Shown here in pieces: positions 1-9,053 of a stretch of DNA of 64,000 nucleotides. The position numbers and the translations under genes are program-made. The notes under the pieces were generated by a model, which was not told where the DNA came from, made no database searches, and saw only the letters and a program-made list of their open reading frames with translations. Position 1 is the first letter of the stretch. Each line of letters begins with the position of its first letter. The DNA is from Fimbriimonadaceae bacterium (GTDB lineage: Bacteria > Armatimonadota > UBA10988). The stretch lies in the NCBI GenBank assembly GCA_020850355.1, contig JADZEX010000021.1, positions 124,001-188,000 on the forward strand, in the 5' to 3' direction.

Positions 1-417
1 CATGTGCTGCACCAGCGCCGCGCCCCGATGGTCCAGTCTGCCTTCGCCTGCGCCGACCAAGAAGCCGAGGAAGCCCGACGGGGTGCCGGCCGTGCGGAAC
101 ACCGCCTCCAGCCGGAACGGCAGCGGCGCGTCGCTCAGCTCCCAGGTGGTCAGATGGACGGTCCGACAGGGCGCCGGCTCGCTGGGCGCGGCCTCGTACC
201 AGCCGCCGTTGCTATCGTTCACGACGTGCCAGTCCTGCAGCCGATTGGCCCACAAGGTTGGGACCGCCCAGTGCCGGTCGCTGAGCCCCGTGAAGTCGGC
301 CACCGGCCGTAGCTCCGCGCCGGCCTGCTTCGCAAACGGCGCAATACTGCTGCCATCGCTCCATTCGGCAGCGCTGAGCGGGGTTAGGCAGAACACGACC
401 AGCAGGGCGGGGCGCAT
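1..417 (-). CDS. Secreted protein, N-terminal part, probably PhoD-like phosphatase
   Basis: Partial gene: ATG at 417 and 139 codons open to the window edge, so the C-terminus is missing. The protein begins with a short signal peptide (MRPALLVVFCLTPLSAAE). The next segment has the pattern LWANRLQDWHV, a ...GGWYEA region, TVHLTTWELSD and GFLGFLVGAGEG followed by HRGAALVQH. I associate this pattern with the N-terminal lectin-like region of PhoD-family alkaline phosphatases in Planctomycetes and Verrucomicrobia. No catalytic residue is in view, so the assignment rests on memory of that N-terminal pattern. It lies 89 bp downstream of the GH127 gene on the same strand and could be cotranscribed with it. 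Confidence 0.5.
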   Translation of the reverse strand, partial: MRPALLVVFCLTPLSAAEWSDGSSIAPFAKQAGAELRPVADFTGLSDRHWAVPTLWANRLQDWHVVNDSNGGWYEAAPSEPAPCRTVHLTTWELSDAPLPFRLEAVFRTAGTPSGFLGFLVGAGEGRLDHRGAALVQHM

Positions 418-506
418 GGTGGTCTCCGGGGAGCCGATTGGCTGGCCGGCAGCGGTTCCCTGCCGCCCGCGGTCCGTGGCGGTACCGCCTGGTCGGTGGC
501 TCCAGC

Positions 507-2513
507 TCAGGTTGGACGCCCGTCGGGCCCCACGCCCCAGGCCACCGGCAGCCAGATGCTCATCGCCGCCGGGCCCCGGTTGGCCCAGGCCTGGTACGGG
601 ATCAACCGCGTCGGCAGGGTCGTGAAAGGCCCGCCGGTGGCGTCGCGGTAGAGCTGGCCGCTCCAATCCGCGGCGGGTCGCCAGAGCAGGTGGCCGGCCA
701 GCGCCAGCAGGCCGAACGGCAACCCCTCCAGCGGCACCGGTTGCAGGTCCAGCGGCTGCGGCAGATGAACGTCAGCGACCGCCACCCCGGCGGGCAGGTC
801 GGCCGACTCCAGGCAGTACAGGATCGGACCCCGCGCCACCGCCAACTGGTTGCGGCACTGCTCCACCCGCGGGTGCGCTTCGAGCAGACGAACGGCCATC
901 GGCAGGTGCAGCGTGATCTCGTCGCCCGGCAGCCAGGTGCGCTCCAGGCTGGCGTAGGTGCCGGGCCGCGGGTCCGGCGTGAGGGGCTGGCCGTTGAGCT
1001 GCCAGGTCGCACCGCTGGCCCAGCTCGGAGTGCGCAGGCGCCAGCGCCACGGCCGGTCGGGCGTTTGGCGGACCACCAGCCGCAGGTCGCCGGACCAGGG
1101 GTAACTCGTCTGCTGCTCCACTTCCACGACGGCGCCGCCGGGCAGCACCAGCCGGGCCAGGGACTCGCCGTACTGGTGCAACCAGCAGCCCTCGGGATCG
1201 ACCGTCCAAGCATACGACTGCCACTGCACCGTGGCGCGCAGCACGTTGGTCGGACAACAGATCCGCGCCTCGCCGGGCAGCTCGCGCGCCGGCAGGTCGT
1301 TCAGCCCGCGGTCCTTGCTGCCGGGCGCGTGGCGGCGCAGCGGGTTGCGGTACCAGAAGGTGCACCCGTCCAGACCGATACCCGGCAGGATGCCGTTGTA
1401 GAGCAGCCACTCGGCCTGCTCCGCATACTCGGCCCGCGGCTCGTGGAGCAGCAGCCGCTGGTTCCAGAGCAACATGCCGACTTGCCCGCAGGTCTCGTTG
1501 TAGGCCTCATCGTGCGGCAGATGGTACGCTGCGCCAACCGCCTCGACCACCTTGTCGTGGCGCAGCGAGAGCCCGCGTCCGACTGGGCTGACCCCACCGT
1601 TGACGCTCATCTTGCGACTGCTCAGATCCAACCACAGCCGGTCGAGGGCCGCCTTGAGCGTCGCGTCGCCCGTCTCCAGCAACAAATCGGCAGCGCCCGC
1701 GAAGAGGTAGGTGAAGAAGACGTTGTGCCCAACCACCTCCTGCTCGTCGCGCAGCGGGACGCGGTCTTGGATCTGATCCGTGCCCTCGATGCCTGGCGGC
1801 CGCTGCCACAGGTCGGGCCCGCGCTGCGCCGGCGTTTGGCCGCGGGAATCGACGATCAGCCGGGCGCACTCCAGGTAGCGCTGCTCACCGACCTCGCGGT
1901 ACAGCTCGACCAGTCCCATGATCGCCGACGGATTGTGCGCGAAGCAGGGCGGTACGCTGTGACCGAGGGTCCGGCAGAGGAAATCGGCCGTGCGCTGCGC
2001 CAACCGCAGCAAGGCGTCACTGCCGGTCATGCGCCGGTGGGCCACGGCTGCCGTCAGCAGGTGGCCCATCACGTAGACTTCATGGTGGCGGATGTACTGG
2101 AACCGGGTCATCCCCGGCTTGGCGAGATAGGTCCACAGATAGCCGTCGTCAGCCTGGGCGGCGCCGATCAACTCGATGCCGCGGTCGATCCGCTCGCCTA
2201 ACCAGGCGTCACCTGTCAGCCGCAGCACGCCGGAGGCGGCTTCGATCCACTTGTAGAGCCACTCGTCCTGCCACCAGGTGCCCCGGGGCTCCCCCTGGCG
2301 GCGGTGTGCGGCGATCTCGAAGTTGGCCAGCACATGCCCCGCCGCCGGGTCGGCCAGCCGCTCCCACAGCGAGCGTAGCGTTGGCCCAGCGGCCTGGGCC
2401 AGGCGCTCCTGCCAGTAACCGCCGGTCCAGCGGACCGCCTCCAACGGCACACTCCGCAGCCGGGCCGCCGGGCTGCGGGTGGAGTTGATGACATAGCCTG
2501 CGGGTTGGCTCAT
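507..2513 (-). CDS. GH127 family beta-L-arabinofuranosidase-like enzyme (DUF1680)
   Basis: A 668-residue enzyme without a signal peptide, so probably cytoplasmic. It should release beta-L-arabinofuranose from short oligosaccharides. The start is the ATG at 2513 because GGAGAGG lies 5 nt upstream; an in-frame TTG 12 nt earlier overlaps that ribosome binding site. Family hallmarks: HHEVYVMGHL around residue 145, E324 in VVEAVG, E340 and C342 in YNETCG, and C419-C420 in ICCPTN. The spacings (16 from E324 to E340; 77 from C342 to C419) equal those of the characterised HypBA1 enzyme (E322, E338, C340, C417, C418). Acid/base, zinc ligands and nucleophilic cysteine are therefore all conserved. Function is well supported; the exact substrate is inferred from the family. 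Confidence 0.88.
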   Translation of the reverse strand: MSQPAGYVINSTRSPAARLRSVPLEAVRWTGGYWQERLAQAAGPTLRSLWERLADPAAGHVLANFEIAAHRRQGEPRGTWWQDEWLYKWIEAASGVLRLTGDAWLGERIDRGIELIGAAQADDGYLWTYLAKPGMTRFQYIRHHEVYVMGHLLTAAVAHRRMTGSDALLRLAQRTADFLCRTLGHSVPPCFAHNPSAIMGLVELYREVGEQRYLECARLIVDSRGQTPAQRGPDLWQRPPGIEGTDQIQDRVPLRDEQEVVGHNVFFTYLFAGAADLLLETGDATLKAALDRLWLDLSSRKMSVNGGVSPVGRGLSLRHDKVVEAVGAAYHLPHDEAYNETCGQVGMLLWNQRLLLHEPRAEYAEQAEWLLYNGILPGIGLDGCTFWYRNPLRRHAPGSKDRGLNDLPARELPGEARICCPTNVLRATVQWQSYAWTVDPEGCWLHQYGESLARLVLPGGAVVEVEQQTSYPWSGDLRLVVRQTPDRPWRWRLRTPSWASGATWQLNGQPLTPDPRPGTYASLERTWLPGDEITLHLPMAVRLLEAHPRVEQCRNQLAVARGPILYCLESADLPAGVAVADVHLPQPLDLQPVPLEGLPFGLLALAGHLLWRPAADWSGQLYRDATGGPFTTLPTRLIPYQAWANRGPAAMSIWLPVAWGVGPDGRPT

Positions 2514-2700
2514 GCGCCTCTCCAATCACACCAGGCCGGTCCGCCGTCACCTGGTGCCTTGCCTGGGACGTGGCGCGCTGCTCGGACGTGCCGGTGGCGC
2601 TCGCACGGCTGTTTGGGCCTGGCCAGCGCAGTTCCTCTGTTGCTGCGCCCTGGCGCGGCCGTACCGCAGCCAGGTAGCGCCTGAGGAGCCCAAACCAGAA

Positions 2701-2724
2701 CCCCCCGCCGCAAGCGGCGGGGGG
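2701..2724 (-). terminator. Strong GC hairpin, probable terminator of the barrel-protein gene
   Basis: A perfect 10-11 bp stem (CCCCCCGCCG / CGGCGGGGGG) with a CAAG loop lies 45 bp past the stop of the gene at 2769-3449. On the minus strand it is followed by TTCTGGTTT, a weak T-rich tail. It also separates that gene from the GH127 gene. No other obvious signal is visible in 2514-2768. Confidence 0.6.
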
Positions 2725-2768
2725 TTGGTCCGGGGCCTCTCCGGCCGGAGCCGGAGCCGGGCAACGAC

Positions 2769-3449
2769 TCAGAAGTCGATGTCGACCTGCACCGTGGCGG
2801 TGTCGTTCGGGATCGACTGGTCGTCGAGGAAGAAGCAGTAGCCGCCGATCACGCTGACCTTCGGGGTGAACTTGTAGGCCGCGCCGAGGGCCAGGCAGCC
2901 GTAGGTGTTCTGGCCGCTGGCGTAGTCGAGGGCGACCCACCACTTGTCGGTGACGGCCTTGTCCCAGGTGGCGATCACGCCGACCTTGTCGGGACCGACC
3001 AGCACGCCGGCCTTGCCGCCGCTGTAGTAGGCGCCCACCGACAGCCGGCCGTACTCGCCGAACGACTTGCCGACCAGGCCGTAGAGCATGTCAAGCTGGT
3101 TGGTCTGGTTGGTGCCCAGGCCCTGCACGCCCAGCGCGAACGCGGGCATGTCGCCCTTCTCGGGGAGGGCCCATTTGGCGTTCAGCGTGAACGGGTTCTG
3201 CTGCGGCCCGAAGTAGTCGATCCCGACTTCGAAGCCGTAGGGCAGGCCGTAGGTCAGACCAACGTCCGTCGCGAAGCCGACCGGCTTGGTGTTGTTCTTG
3301 GCAACCGAGAAGTAGTTGTCGATCCCCAGGTGCAGCACGCCTTTGGCCTGGACATCGACGCTCGGGTTCCAGATCGCCGTGGTCGGCGTCGCAGTTGCCA
3401 GGCGGCTGGCCAGGGCCAGGGCCGCGCAAGCCATCGCATACCGTCGCAT
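2769..3449 (-). CDS. Predicted outer-membrane beta-barrel protein
   Basis: A 226-residue protein of unrecognised family. The start is the ATG at 3449, with AGGAGAGG 4 nt upstream; the longer in-frame reading upstream lacks a ribosome binding site. Residues 1-20 form a signal peptide ending near LATATP. The mature part is a run of short alternating amphipathic segments (FEVGIDYFGP, GRLSVGAYYSG, WWVALDYASG, KVSVIGGYCFF), and the chain ends in VDIDF. A terminal Phe after alternating strands is typical of outer-membrane barrels. This suggests a small porin-like or surface barrel, but no substrate can be given. It is monocistronic, with a hairpin terminator downstream. Confidence 0.65.
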   Translation of the reverse strand: MRRYAMACAALALASRLATATPTTAIWNPSVDVQAKGVLHLGIDNYFSVAKNNTKPVGFATDVGLTYGLPYGFEVGIDYFGPQQNPFTLNAKWALPEKGDMPAFALGVQGLGTNQTNQLDMLYGLVGKSFGEYGRLSVGAYYSGGKAGVLVGPDKVGVIATWDKAVTDKWWVALDYASGQNTYGCLALGAAYKFTPKVSVIGGYCFFLDDQSIPNDTATVQVDIDF

Positions 3450-3662
3450 TTGCCTCTCCTGTCTCCACCGTCGCTGCGGCGGAGTTGCTGTGAGGCCCAG
3501 GTCTACTCGCAGAACCCTGGACCACTTGGGCGGGAGGGTAGCCCGCCGTTGTTTCTGACAAGGGTCTGCCCGATGAAGTTTCGGGGCGTTCACCGCTTCC
3601 TAACGAGGGCCACGCCGCCGAATCGCGGCTCCCCGTTGCGTCGCCGTAACGGGCCGGCGCTC

Positions 3663-3691
3663 TCGACAGATCGGCTGGTCTGCCCCACAAT
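3663..3691 (+). promoter_or_regulatory. Sigma-70-type promoter for moaA
   Basis: TCGACA at 3663-3668 and CACAAT at 3686-3691 are separated by 17 nt, and the -10 box ends 19 nt before the moaA ATG. This is a 5/6 match to the -35 and a 4/6 match to the -10 consensus. I saw no Moco-riboswitch-like fold in the 3450-3710 gap. Confidence 0.45.
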
Positions 3692-3710
3692 GCTGGATAG
3701 GAAGGTCCCA

Positions 3711-4763
3711 ATGACGTCCCCCGCGGCGGTCTCGCCGAGGCCCTTGGTCGACAGCTTCGAGCGCCGGATCAGCTACCTGCGGGTGAGCATCACGGATCGC
3801 TGCAACCTGCGTTGCGTCTACTGCATGCCGGCCGCGGGCGTGGAGTGGAAGCCGCGGCCGGACATCCTCACCATCGAGGAGATCCTGGCGGTGGTCGCCG
3901 TGGCGCGCGACCTTGGCGTGCGCAAGGTGCGGGTGACGGGCGGCGAGCCGCTGGTCCGTCGGGGCTGTGTCGACCTGATTGCCGGGCTGCGCGAGCTGGG
4001 CATCGCCGAGATCGGGCTGACCACCAACGGCATCCGGTTCGCCGAGCAGGCAGAGGCCTTGCAGGCGGCCGGCCTGACCAGGGTCAACATCAGCTTGGAC
4101 ACGCTGGATCCCGAGCGCTTCCGGCAGATCACCCGCGGCGGCGACCTGGCGCGGGTCCACGCGGCGATCGACGCGGCGCTGGCGTTCGACCTCGCGCCGC
4201 GGCTGAACGTGGTGGCGATGCGAGGCTTCAACGACGATGAGCTCCCGGCCCTGGCCGACCTGGCCCGCGAGCGGCCGCTGACGGTGCGCTTCATCGAGGT
4301 GATGCCGTTCACCGGCCTGGTCGACCAGCGGCTCCGCCAGGAGGCGCCGGTGGCGGCCGACTGCGACACGCGCAGCGTCGAGGCGCTGTCACTGGAAGAG
4401 GTGCGCGCGCGGCTGGGGATCCCCGAGTCCGCGCTGGCCGCGACGCCACTTGGGCAGTTGCCCCAACTCAGCACCGCCGGGCCGGCGGAGTACGTGCGCC
4501 TGCCCGGCTACCGCGGCGAGATCGGGTTCATCGCCTCGATGCACCAGCACATCTGCGAGCGCTGCAACCGGATCCGGATGACCGCCGACGGCTGGCTGAA
4601 GCCGTGCCTGCTGGGCGATGAGCGCATCGCCGTGCGCGACGCGGTGCGGTCTGGCGATCGGGCGGCGGTGGTGGCGGCGTTCGAGGAGCTGATGCGCCTC
4701 AAACCCGCTCAAGGCCTGCGGGCAGGCAGCCGACCCGAGGCGATGACGCAGGTTGGTGGCTGA
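3711..4763 (+). CDS. moaA: GTP 3',8-cyclase MoaA (molybdenum cofactor biosynthesis)
   Basis: A 350-residue radical-SAM enzyme catalysing the first step of molybdenum cofactor synthesis, GTP to (8S)-3',8-cyclo-7,8-dihydroguanosine 5'-triphosphate. The N-terminal radical-SAM cluster site is C31-x3-C35-x2-C38 (DRCNLRCVYC). The SAM-binding GGEP follows, and the C-terminal cluster site is C282-x2-C285-x13-C299. The chain ends in GG, the dipeptide needed for activity in this family. The ATG at 3711 is chosen because AGGAAGG precedes it and homologues begin near here; the open frame extends further upstream without support. It is the only molybdopterin gene in the window, so the rest of the pathway must lie elsewhere. 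Confidence 0.96.
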   Translation: MTSPAAVSPRPLVDSFERRISYLRVSITDRCNLRCVYCMPAAGVEWKPRPDILTIEEILAVVAVARDLGVRKVRVTGGEPLVRRGCVDLIAGLRELGIAEIGLTTNGIRFAEQAEALQAAGLTRVNISLDTLDPERFRQITRGGDLARVHAAIDAALAFDLAPRLNVVAMRGFNDDELPALADLARERPLTVRFIEVMPFTGLVDQRLRQEAPVAADCDTRSVEALSLEEVRARLGIPESALAATPLGQLPQLSTAGPAEYVRLPGYRGEIGFIASMHQHICERCNRIRMTADGWLKPCLLGDERIAVRDAVRSGDRAAVVAAFEELMRLKPAQGLRAGSRPEAMTQVGG

Positions 4764-4785
4764 CGGCGGCCGCGGCCGGTTCTGC

Positions 4786-4791
4786 TACAAT
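4786..4791 (+). promoter_or_regulatory. Probable -10 element (TACAAT) for the SDR gene
   Basis: TACAAT lies 20 nt before the SDR start. A poor -35 candidate (CTGACG, overlapping the moaA stop codon) sits about 20 nt further up. The gene may also be read through from moaA. Confidence 0.4.
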
Positions 4792-4811
4792 GCTGCCCGG
4801 CGAGGTGGCAC

Positions 4812-5594
4812 ATGAGCGAGACGTTGCGCGATCTGTTCGGGCTGGATGGCCAGGTGGCGGTGGTGACCGGCGGCACCGGCGTGTTGTGCGGCCAGATCGC
4901 GATGGGCCTGGCGGCGGCCGGCGCCGCGGTGGTGGTGGTAGGCCGCGACGCCGAGCGCGGCGCGGAGCGGGTGGCGGCGATTGAGGCGGCCGGCGGACGG
5001 GCGGTCTTTGTCGCGGCCAGCGCCACCGAGCGGGCCGACCTGGAAGCCGTGCTGGCGACCGCGGTGGCGACGTATGGACAGGTCGACATCCTCGTCAACG
5101 GCGCCGGGATGAACCGCGCGACGCCCTTCTTGGACATCACCGACGAGGAGTGGGACCAGATCCTGGCTGTCAACCTGAAGAGCGTCAAGATCGCCTGCCA
5201 GGTCTTCGGGCAGTACTTCCTGGACCACGCGATCGCCGGCTCCATCGTCAATCTCGGGTCGATGTCGGGCCTCACGCCACTCTCGCGGGTCTTCACCTAC
5301 TCGGTCTCGAAGGCGGCGATGCACAACCTCACGCAGAACCTGGCTCGCGAGTGGGCGCCCCGTGGGATCCGCGTCAACGCCCTGGCGCCGGGCTTCTTCC
5401 CGGCCGAACAGAACCGCAAGATCCTGACCGAGGACCGCGTGCGGTCGATCCTGGGACACACCCCGATGGGTCGCTTCGGTGAGGCCGATGAGTTGGTTGG
5501 GGCGACGCTCCTGCTGGCTTCGCGGCGGGCGGGGAGCTTCATCACCGGCATCGTCTTGCCGGTCGACGGCGGTTTTGCGGCGATGACCATCTAG
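4812..5594 (+). CDS. SDR-family oxidoreductase, sugar-acid type
   Basis: A 260-residue classical short-chain dehydrogenase. It has a glycine-rich NAD(P) site at residues 19-27 (TGGTGVLCG), NGAG at 96-99, and the catalytic triad S150, Y163 and K167 (YSVSK). The C-terminal segment GFFPAEQNRKIL and the SFITG.VLPVDGGF end resemble SDRs acting on sugar acids, such as gluconate 5-dehydrogenase or D-mannonate oxidoreductase. That substrate class also fits the sugar-catabolic gene content, but it is inference. A GAGGTGG ribosome binding site lies 4 nt before the ATG. The Rossmann motif carries Cys where GxG is usual, a mild deviation. Confidence 0.85.
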   Translation: MSETLRDLFGLDGQVAVVTGGTGVLCGQIAMGLAAAGAAVVVVGRDAERGAERVAAIEAAGGRAVFVAASATERADLEAVLATAVATYGQVDILVNGAGMNRATPFLDITDEEWDQILAVNLKSVKIACQVFGQYFLDHAIAGSIVNLGSMSGLTPLSRVFTYSVSKAAMHNLTQNLAREWAPRGIRVNALAPGFFPAEQNRKILTEDRVRSILGHTPMGRFGEADELVGATLLLASRRAGSFITGIVLPVDGGFAAMTI

Positions 5595-5615
5595 GCTCGC
5601 TGCACGGAGAACGGC

Positions 5616-6392
5616 TTGCGTCCGCTGCTGCCTCGTGAACACGGGGCCTGGGGCATGTTGTTGTTGCCGGCGCTGGCTGGCCTGCTGCTGGGTGGCGGCG
5701 GCGCCGCCGGCTGGCTGGGGCTGCTGCTGGTGCTGGCCGCCTACCTGCTGCGCGCGCCGCTGGAAGCGATCGCTCGCGGCCGGCACGACGCGGTGGTCTG
5801 GACCTGGCTGACCATCTACCTGGCGGTCGCCGTGCTGAGCACGGCCGGCCTGGCTGCGCTGGGCCGGGTCGCCTGGTGGCCGGTGCCGCTGGTGCTGGGC
5901 CCGGTCCTGGCGCTGACGCTCTGGTTCGCCAGCCGGCGGGCCGGGCGTGAGGTGCTCAACGAGCTGGTCGGCGCCATCGCGCTACCGGCCGCTGGCCTGG
6001 TGACCTACGCCGCCGCGGCGGGGCGGCTCGAGGCGGCGGCGATCCACCTCGGGGCGGCCTGCGCGCTGTACAACGCCGTGACGGTGCCGTACATCCGGAC
6101 CTGGGTGATGGCGCGGCGGGCGTTCAAGAACGAGGCCTGGTTGCCAGTGCTGCGGCGCGTCCGTTGGGCGGCGGCGGCGGCGCTGGTCGGCGCGGTGGTC
6201 CTGGTGGTGGGGCTTTGGGCGGGCGGCGTCTGGCCGCGCTTGCTGGCGATGGCGTTCGTCCCCGGCTGGTGGCGCATCGCCAGCGGGCTGCCCCGCGCCG
6301 GTCAGGTGGATCTGCCGATCCAGACCCTGGGGTGGCTCGAAATGGCGCACGCCAGCCTGTTCACGGTGGTCGTGGCGGTCGCTTTGGTGTAA
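5616..6392 (+). CDS. YwiC-like integral membrane protein
   Basis: A 258-residue protein with about seven hydrophobic helices across its length. The N-terminal PREHGAWGMLLLPALAGLL is the signature of the YwiC-like family (function unknown; in some bacteria near nitrate or heme genes). The start is a TTG at 5616 with GGAGA 6 nt upstream; no ATG fits the conserved PREHGAW start. It begins 21 nt after the SDR gene on the same strand, so the two may be cotranscribed. The family is distantly related to UbiA-type membrane enzymes, but I see no clear DxxxD substrate motifs and assign no reaction. Confidence 0.75.
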   Translation: MRPLLPREHGAWGMLLLPALAGLLLGGGGAAGWLGLLLVLAAYLLRAPLEAIARGRHDAVVWTWLTIYLAVAVLSTAGLAALGRVAWWPVPLVLGPVLALTLWFASRRAGREVLNELVGAIALPAAGLVTYAAAAGRLEAAAIHLGAACALYNAVTVPYIRTWVMARRAFKNEAWLPVLRRVRWAAAAALVGAVVLVVGLWAGGVWPRLLAMAFVPGWWRIASGLPRAGQVDLPIQTLGWLEMAHASLFTVVVAVALV

Positions 6393-6400
6393 CCGGCGGC

Positions 6401-6429
6401 TTGCTTCGCGCCTCCTGAGACGGTACAGT
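6401..6429 (+). promoter_or_regulatory. Sigma-70-type promoter for the receiver-HDOD gene
   Basis: TTGCTT (6401-6406), 17-nt spacer, TACAGT (6424-6429), placed 57 nt upstream of the ATG. Good spacing and position, though each box has mismatches. Confidence 0.5.
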
Positions 6430-6485
6430 GAGGGGCGCGGTGCGCGGTGGCGCCGGTCGGGCCGGGGCTGGGCGAAGGATGGAGC

Positions 6486-7841
6486 ATGGCGGGACGCGCC
6501 AATCGAAGCAAATCGGTGTTGGTCGCGGCCGACGTGCCTTACACCCGGATGCTGCTCAAGCAGGCCTTGGAGCAGCAAGAGTGGGCTGCCACCACCGCCA
6601 AGGATGCGCACGAGGCGCTGGTCAAGCTCCAGACCAGCGCGCCGGACCTCGTGATCATCGACCTCAACAGCTTCGACAACGCCTCGGAGGACCTGCTGAT
6701 GAAGGCCCGCATCGCGGGCCATCGGCTGCCGGTGCTGCTACTCTGCACGTTGCTCGACCGCGACCTGCTCCGGCGCGTCGCCAACGTGGCGCCGGTGGGC
6801 GTGCTGACCAAGCCGCTCAACCTCGACAACGTCAAGGCCCTGCTGCCAGCGGCGTTCGGTCCGCCTGACCAGTTCCTGCGCAAAGGCATCGAGCTGTCGC
6901 GCTACCGGCCGACCACCAGCGACGCCAAGGACACCTACGGCGCGACCCAGACCGTGGAGGAAGCGATTTCCGAGTCCCGGATCGACGAGGACCGGATCCA
7001 GAAGATGTTCGGCGCGATGCCGCTCCTGCCGCACGTCGTGGCGCGCATCTTGCAGCTCTCCGGCAGCGACGAGTCGACCGTCAAGCAGCTCAGCGATGTG
7101 GTCAGCAACGACCCCCGCATGTCGGGCCAGTTGCTGCGGATCGTCAACTCCGCCTATTTTGGATTCGCCCGCCGGATCGCCACGATTCCTGAGGCGATGG
7201 TGATCCTCGGCACGCAGGCCATCCGCAACCTCTGCCTTGGTGCCGCGGTCTCCAGCTTCTTCGGCGGCAAGAGCCGGCTGCTCGACCGGATGCGCCTCTG
7301 GCGGCACTCGCTGGCGGTCGCCACGGCGGCGCGCAAGATCGCCGAGCGAGCCGGCGTCGCTGGGGCCGAGGAGGCCTTCACCGCCGGGCTGTTGCACGAC
7401 TTCGGTCGCCTGGCCCTGGAGCGCCACCTCAGCGACGCCTACTCCAAGGCCATCGAGAAAGCGCGCTCGGAGCAGGTTACTCTGCTGCAGGCCGAAGTCG
7501 AGACGCTCAACATCGAGCACGCCTGGCTGAGCGGCTGGATGGCCGCCAAGTGGAACCTGCCCGGCGTGTTGTGCCAGGCGATGGCCTACCACCACACCCC
7601 AGAACGCGCCAACGAGACCGACCGGGTCGTCGCCGCCGCGGTCCACCTGGGCGACATCCTGGCCCATCTCGGTGGCCTGGCGGGCGTCGAGGACGTGCTC
7701 TACGACGTCGAGCCGAACATCTACGCCAGTGGCCTGCTGCGGTTTGACCTGGACGAAGTCCAGGACATCATCCCGGAAGTCCAGGCCGAGACCGCGGCGT
7801 TGGAGCAGCAGCTCTCGGTCGCGATGGGCAGCGAAGGGTAG
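6486..7841 (+). CDS. Receiver-like domain fused to HDOD domain signalling protein
   Basis: A 451-residue cytoplasmic protein. Residues about 8-125 follow the CheY-like receiver layout: SVLVAADVPYTRMLLKQAL, then PDLVIIDLN with the putative phospho-acceptor Asp, then VGVLTKPLN with the conserved Lys. Residues about 180-390 form an HDOD domain, recognisable from LPLLPHVVARILQL, MSGQLLRIVNSAYFGF, and a degenerate HD motif in GLLHDFGRLALE. HDOD proteins act in second-messenger and stress signalling without a proven catalytic activity. The ATG at 6486 follows GAAGGATGGAGC. It may regulate neighbouring sugar genes, but nothing in the sequence shows this. Confidence 0.85.
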   Translation: MAGRANRSKSVLVAADVPYTRMLLKQALEQQEWAATTAKDAHEALVKLQTSAPDLVIIDLNSFDNASEDLLMKARIAGHRLPVLLLCTLLDRDLLRRVANVAPVGVLTKPLNLDNVKALLPAAFGPPDQFLRKGIELSRYRPTTSDAKDTYGATQTVEEAISESRIDEDRIQKMFGAMPLLPHVVARILQLSGSDESTVKQLSDVVSNDPRMSGQLLRIVNSAYFGFARRIATIPEAMVILGTQAIRNLCLGAAVSSFFGGKSRLLDRMRLWRHSLAVATAARKIAERAGVAGAEEAFTAGLLHDFGRLALERHLSDAYSKAIEKARSEQVTLLQAEVETLNIEHAWLSGWMAAKWNLPGVLCQAMAYHHTPERANETDRVVAAAVHLGDILAHLGGLAGVEDVLYDVEPNIYASGLLRFDLDEVQDIIPEVQAETAALEQQLSVAMGSEG

Positions 7842-7845
7842 CCTG

Positions 7846-8994
7846 CTACCGCCGCCGCAGGTGCGCGTCGAACCAGCCAAAGGCGTCGGCTTGCATCGCA
7901 CGGTCGAACTTGTGGCCGCCGTCGTAGAACTCCGCCCGGAAGCGCTCGGGCCGGCCGGCGGCGGCGAAGACCTCGTGCAGTTGCTCGACCGCCCGTTCCA
8001 TCTCGGGCACGGTGAACAACCCGTCCTGCCAGCAGTTCTGGACCATCGTCGCGGCCGGGGCGCGGAGTCCCAGAATCTCGGGGAAGTCCAACTCGGCGGG
8101 CAGCCGCGGGACGTAAGTCATCCAGGTGTGGGTGAAGCACTTGTCCAGCAGGAAGTCCCGCCAGGTGGTCATGAAGCCGACGCAGACGGCGCAGCGGATG
8201 CGGTCGTCGAGCCCGGCCAGGAAGGTGGTCCGCATCCCGCCGCCGGACAGGCCGCCGCAGCCGACGCGGCGCGGATCAACCTCGGGCCGCGCGCAGAGCA
8301 CGTCGAGCGCGCGCTGGTCTTCGACCAGGTAGACCCCCGGCCAGGTGGTGCCGGCCGAGTAGAGGCTCTTCGCCATCAGATGCTCGTGCGCCGCCGCGAA
8401 GCCGTTGTAGGCGACAATACCCTCTTCATCGGTCGGCTCCGGGTCGCCCGCGCCGCCGCGCAGCGCCGCCGGCAGGTCGGCCGGCCGGACCCGCCGGCTG
8501 GCGAAGGGGAAGGTGTCGTGACAGAGCACGGCGTACCCCCGGCGGGCCAGTTCGGTGGCCCAGCCGACCCCGCCGTAGTAGTCGTCCTGGTGGCGCTGCA
8601 CCACGGGCCATGGGGCGTCGTCGCAGCGGATGATCTTGCGCCAGCCGAGGTACTTCTGCCCCCCGTGGTCGTGCAGCGCCAGAATCGCCGGCAGCTTGCC
8701 CCGCGACTTGACCGGCCGCAGGAAGACCGCCGCAGTGCGCGGACCCATCGGCAACTGCCAACTGAGCTGCTCGATGTGCAGGCCGTCCCAGGTCCAACTG
8801 GCCTCGACCTGCACCTCGGGACAGCCACCCAGGTCGACCGGGCCGAGACGCTCGAGCACGCGCTGCCGCGTGCGGCGCCGCCAGGCGCCGAGGCGGCCCT
8901 GGTAGCCAGCCCGCAACGACAGGCTGGCGGGTCCGTCGCCCAGCACCTGGTCGGCGAACCACGGCCCGTAGGCCCCGATCATCGTCTCAGCCAT
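7846..8994 (-). CDS. Alpha/beta hydrolase, acetyl-xylan esterase or dienelactone hydrolase type
   Basis: A 382-residue hydrolase with no signal peptide. The nucleophile elbow is GLSGGG in RVGCGGLSGGGMR, the oxyanion region is ILALHDHGGQK, and the catalytic His is in YDGGHKFD near the C-terminus. An acidic residue in the final third would complete the triad. The overall layout matches large carbohydrate esterase-like hydrolases common in polysaccharide-degrading bacteria. Deacetylation of sugars is a plausible role, but the substrate is unproven. The start is the ATG at 8994, with GGGAGGG 5 nt upstream. It converges with the HDOD gene, leaving only 4 nt between the stops. Confidence 0.75.
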   Translation of the reverse strand: MAETMIGAYGPWFADQVLGDGPASLSLRAGYQGRLGAWRRRTRQRVLERLGPVDLGGCPEVQVEASWTWDGLHIEQLSWQLPMGPRTAAVFLRPVKSRGKLPAILALHDHGGQKYLGWRKIIRCDDAPWPVVQRHQDDYYGGVGWATELARRGYAVLCHDTFPFASRRVRPADLPAALRGGAGDPEPTDEEGIVAYNGFAAAHEHLMAKSLYSAGTTWPGVYLVEDQRALDVLCARPEVDPRRVGCGGLSGGGMRTTFLAGLDDRIRCAVCVGFMTTWRDFLLDKCFTHTWMTYVPRLPAELDFPEILGLRAPAATMVQNCWQDGLFTVPEMERAVEQLHEVFAAAGRPERFRAEFYDGGHKFDRAMQADAFGWFDAHLRRR

Positions 8995-9053
8995 GCGGCC
9001 CTCCCGCCGGCCCAATCGCCGCCGCGGCGGGAGTTCCTGCTGCGGGCCGAAAG

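Noticed and set aside
3450-3710. Possible Moco riboswitch ahead of moaA
   Set aside because: The expected Moco-motif conserved blocks and helices could not be found; a sigma-70-like promoter explains the gap better.
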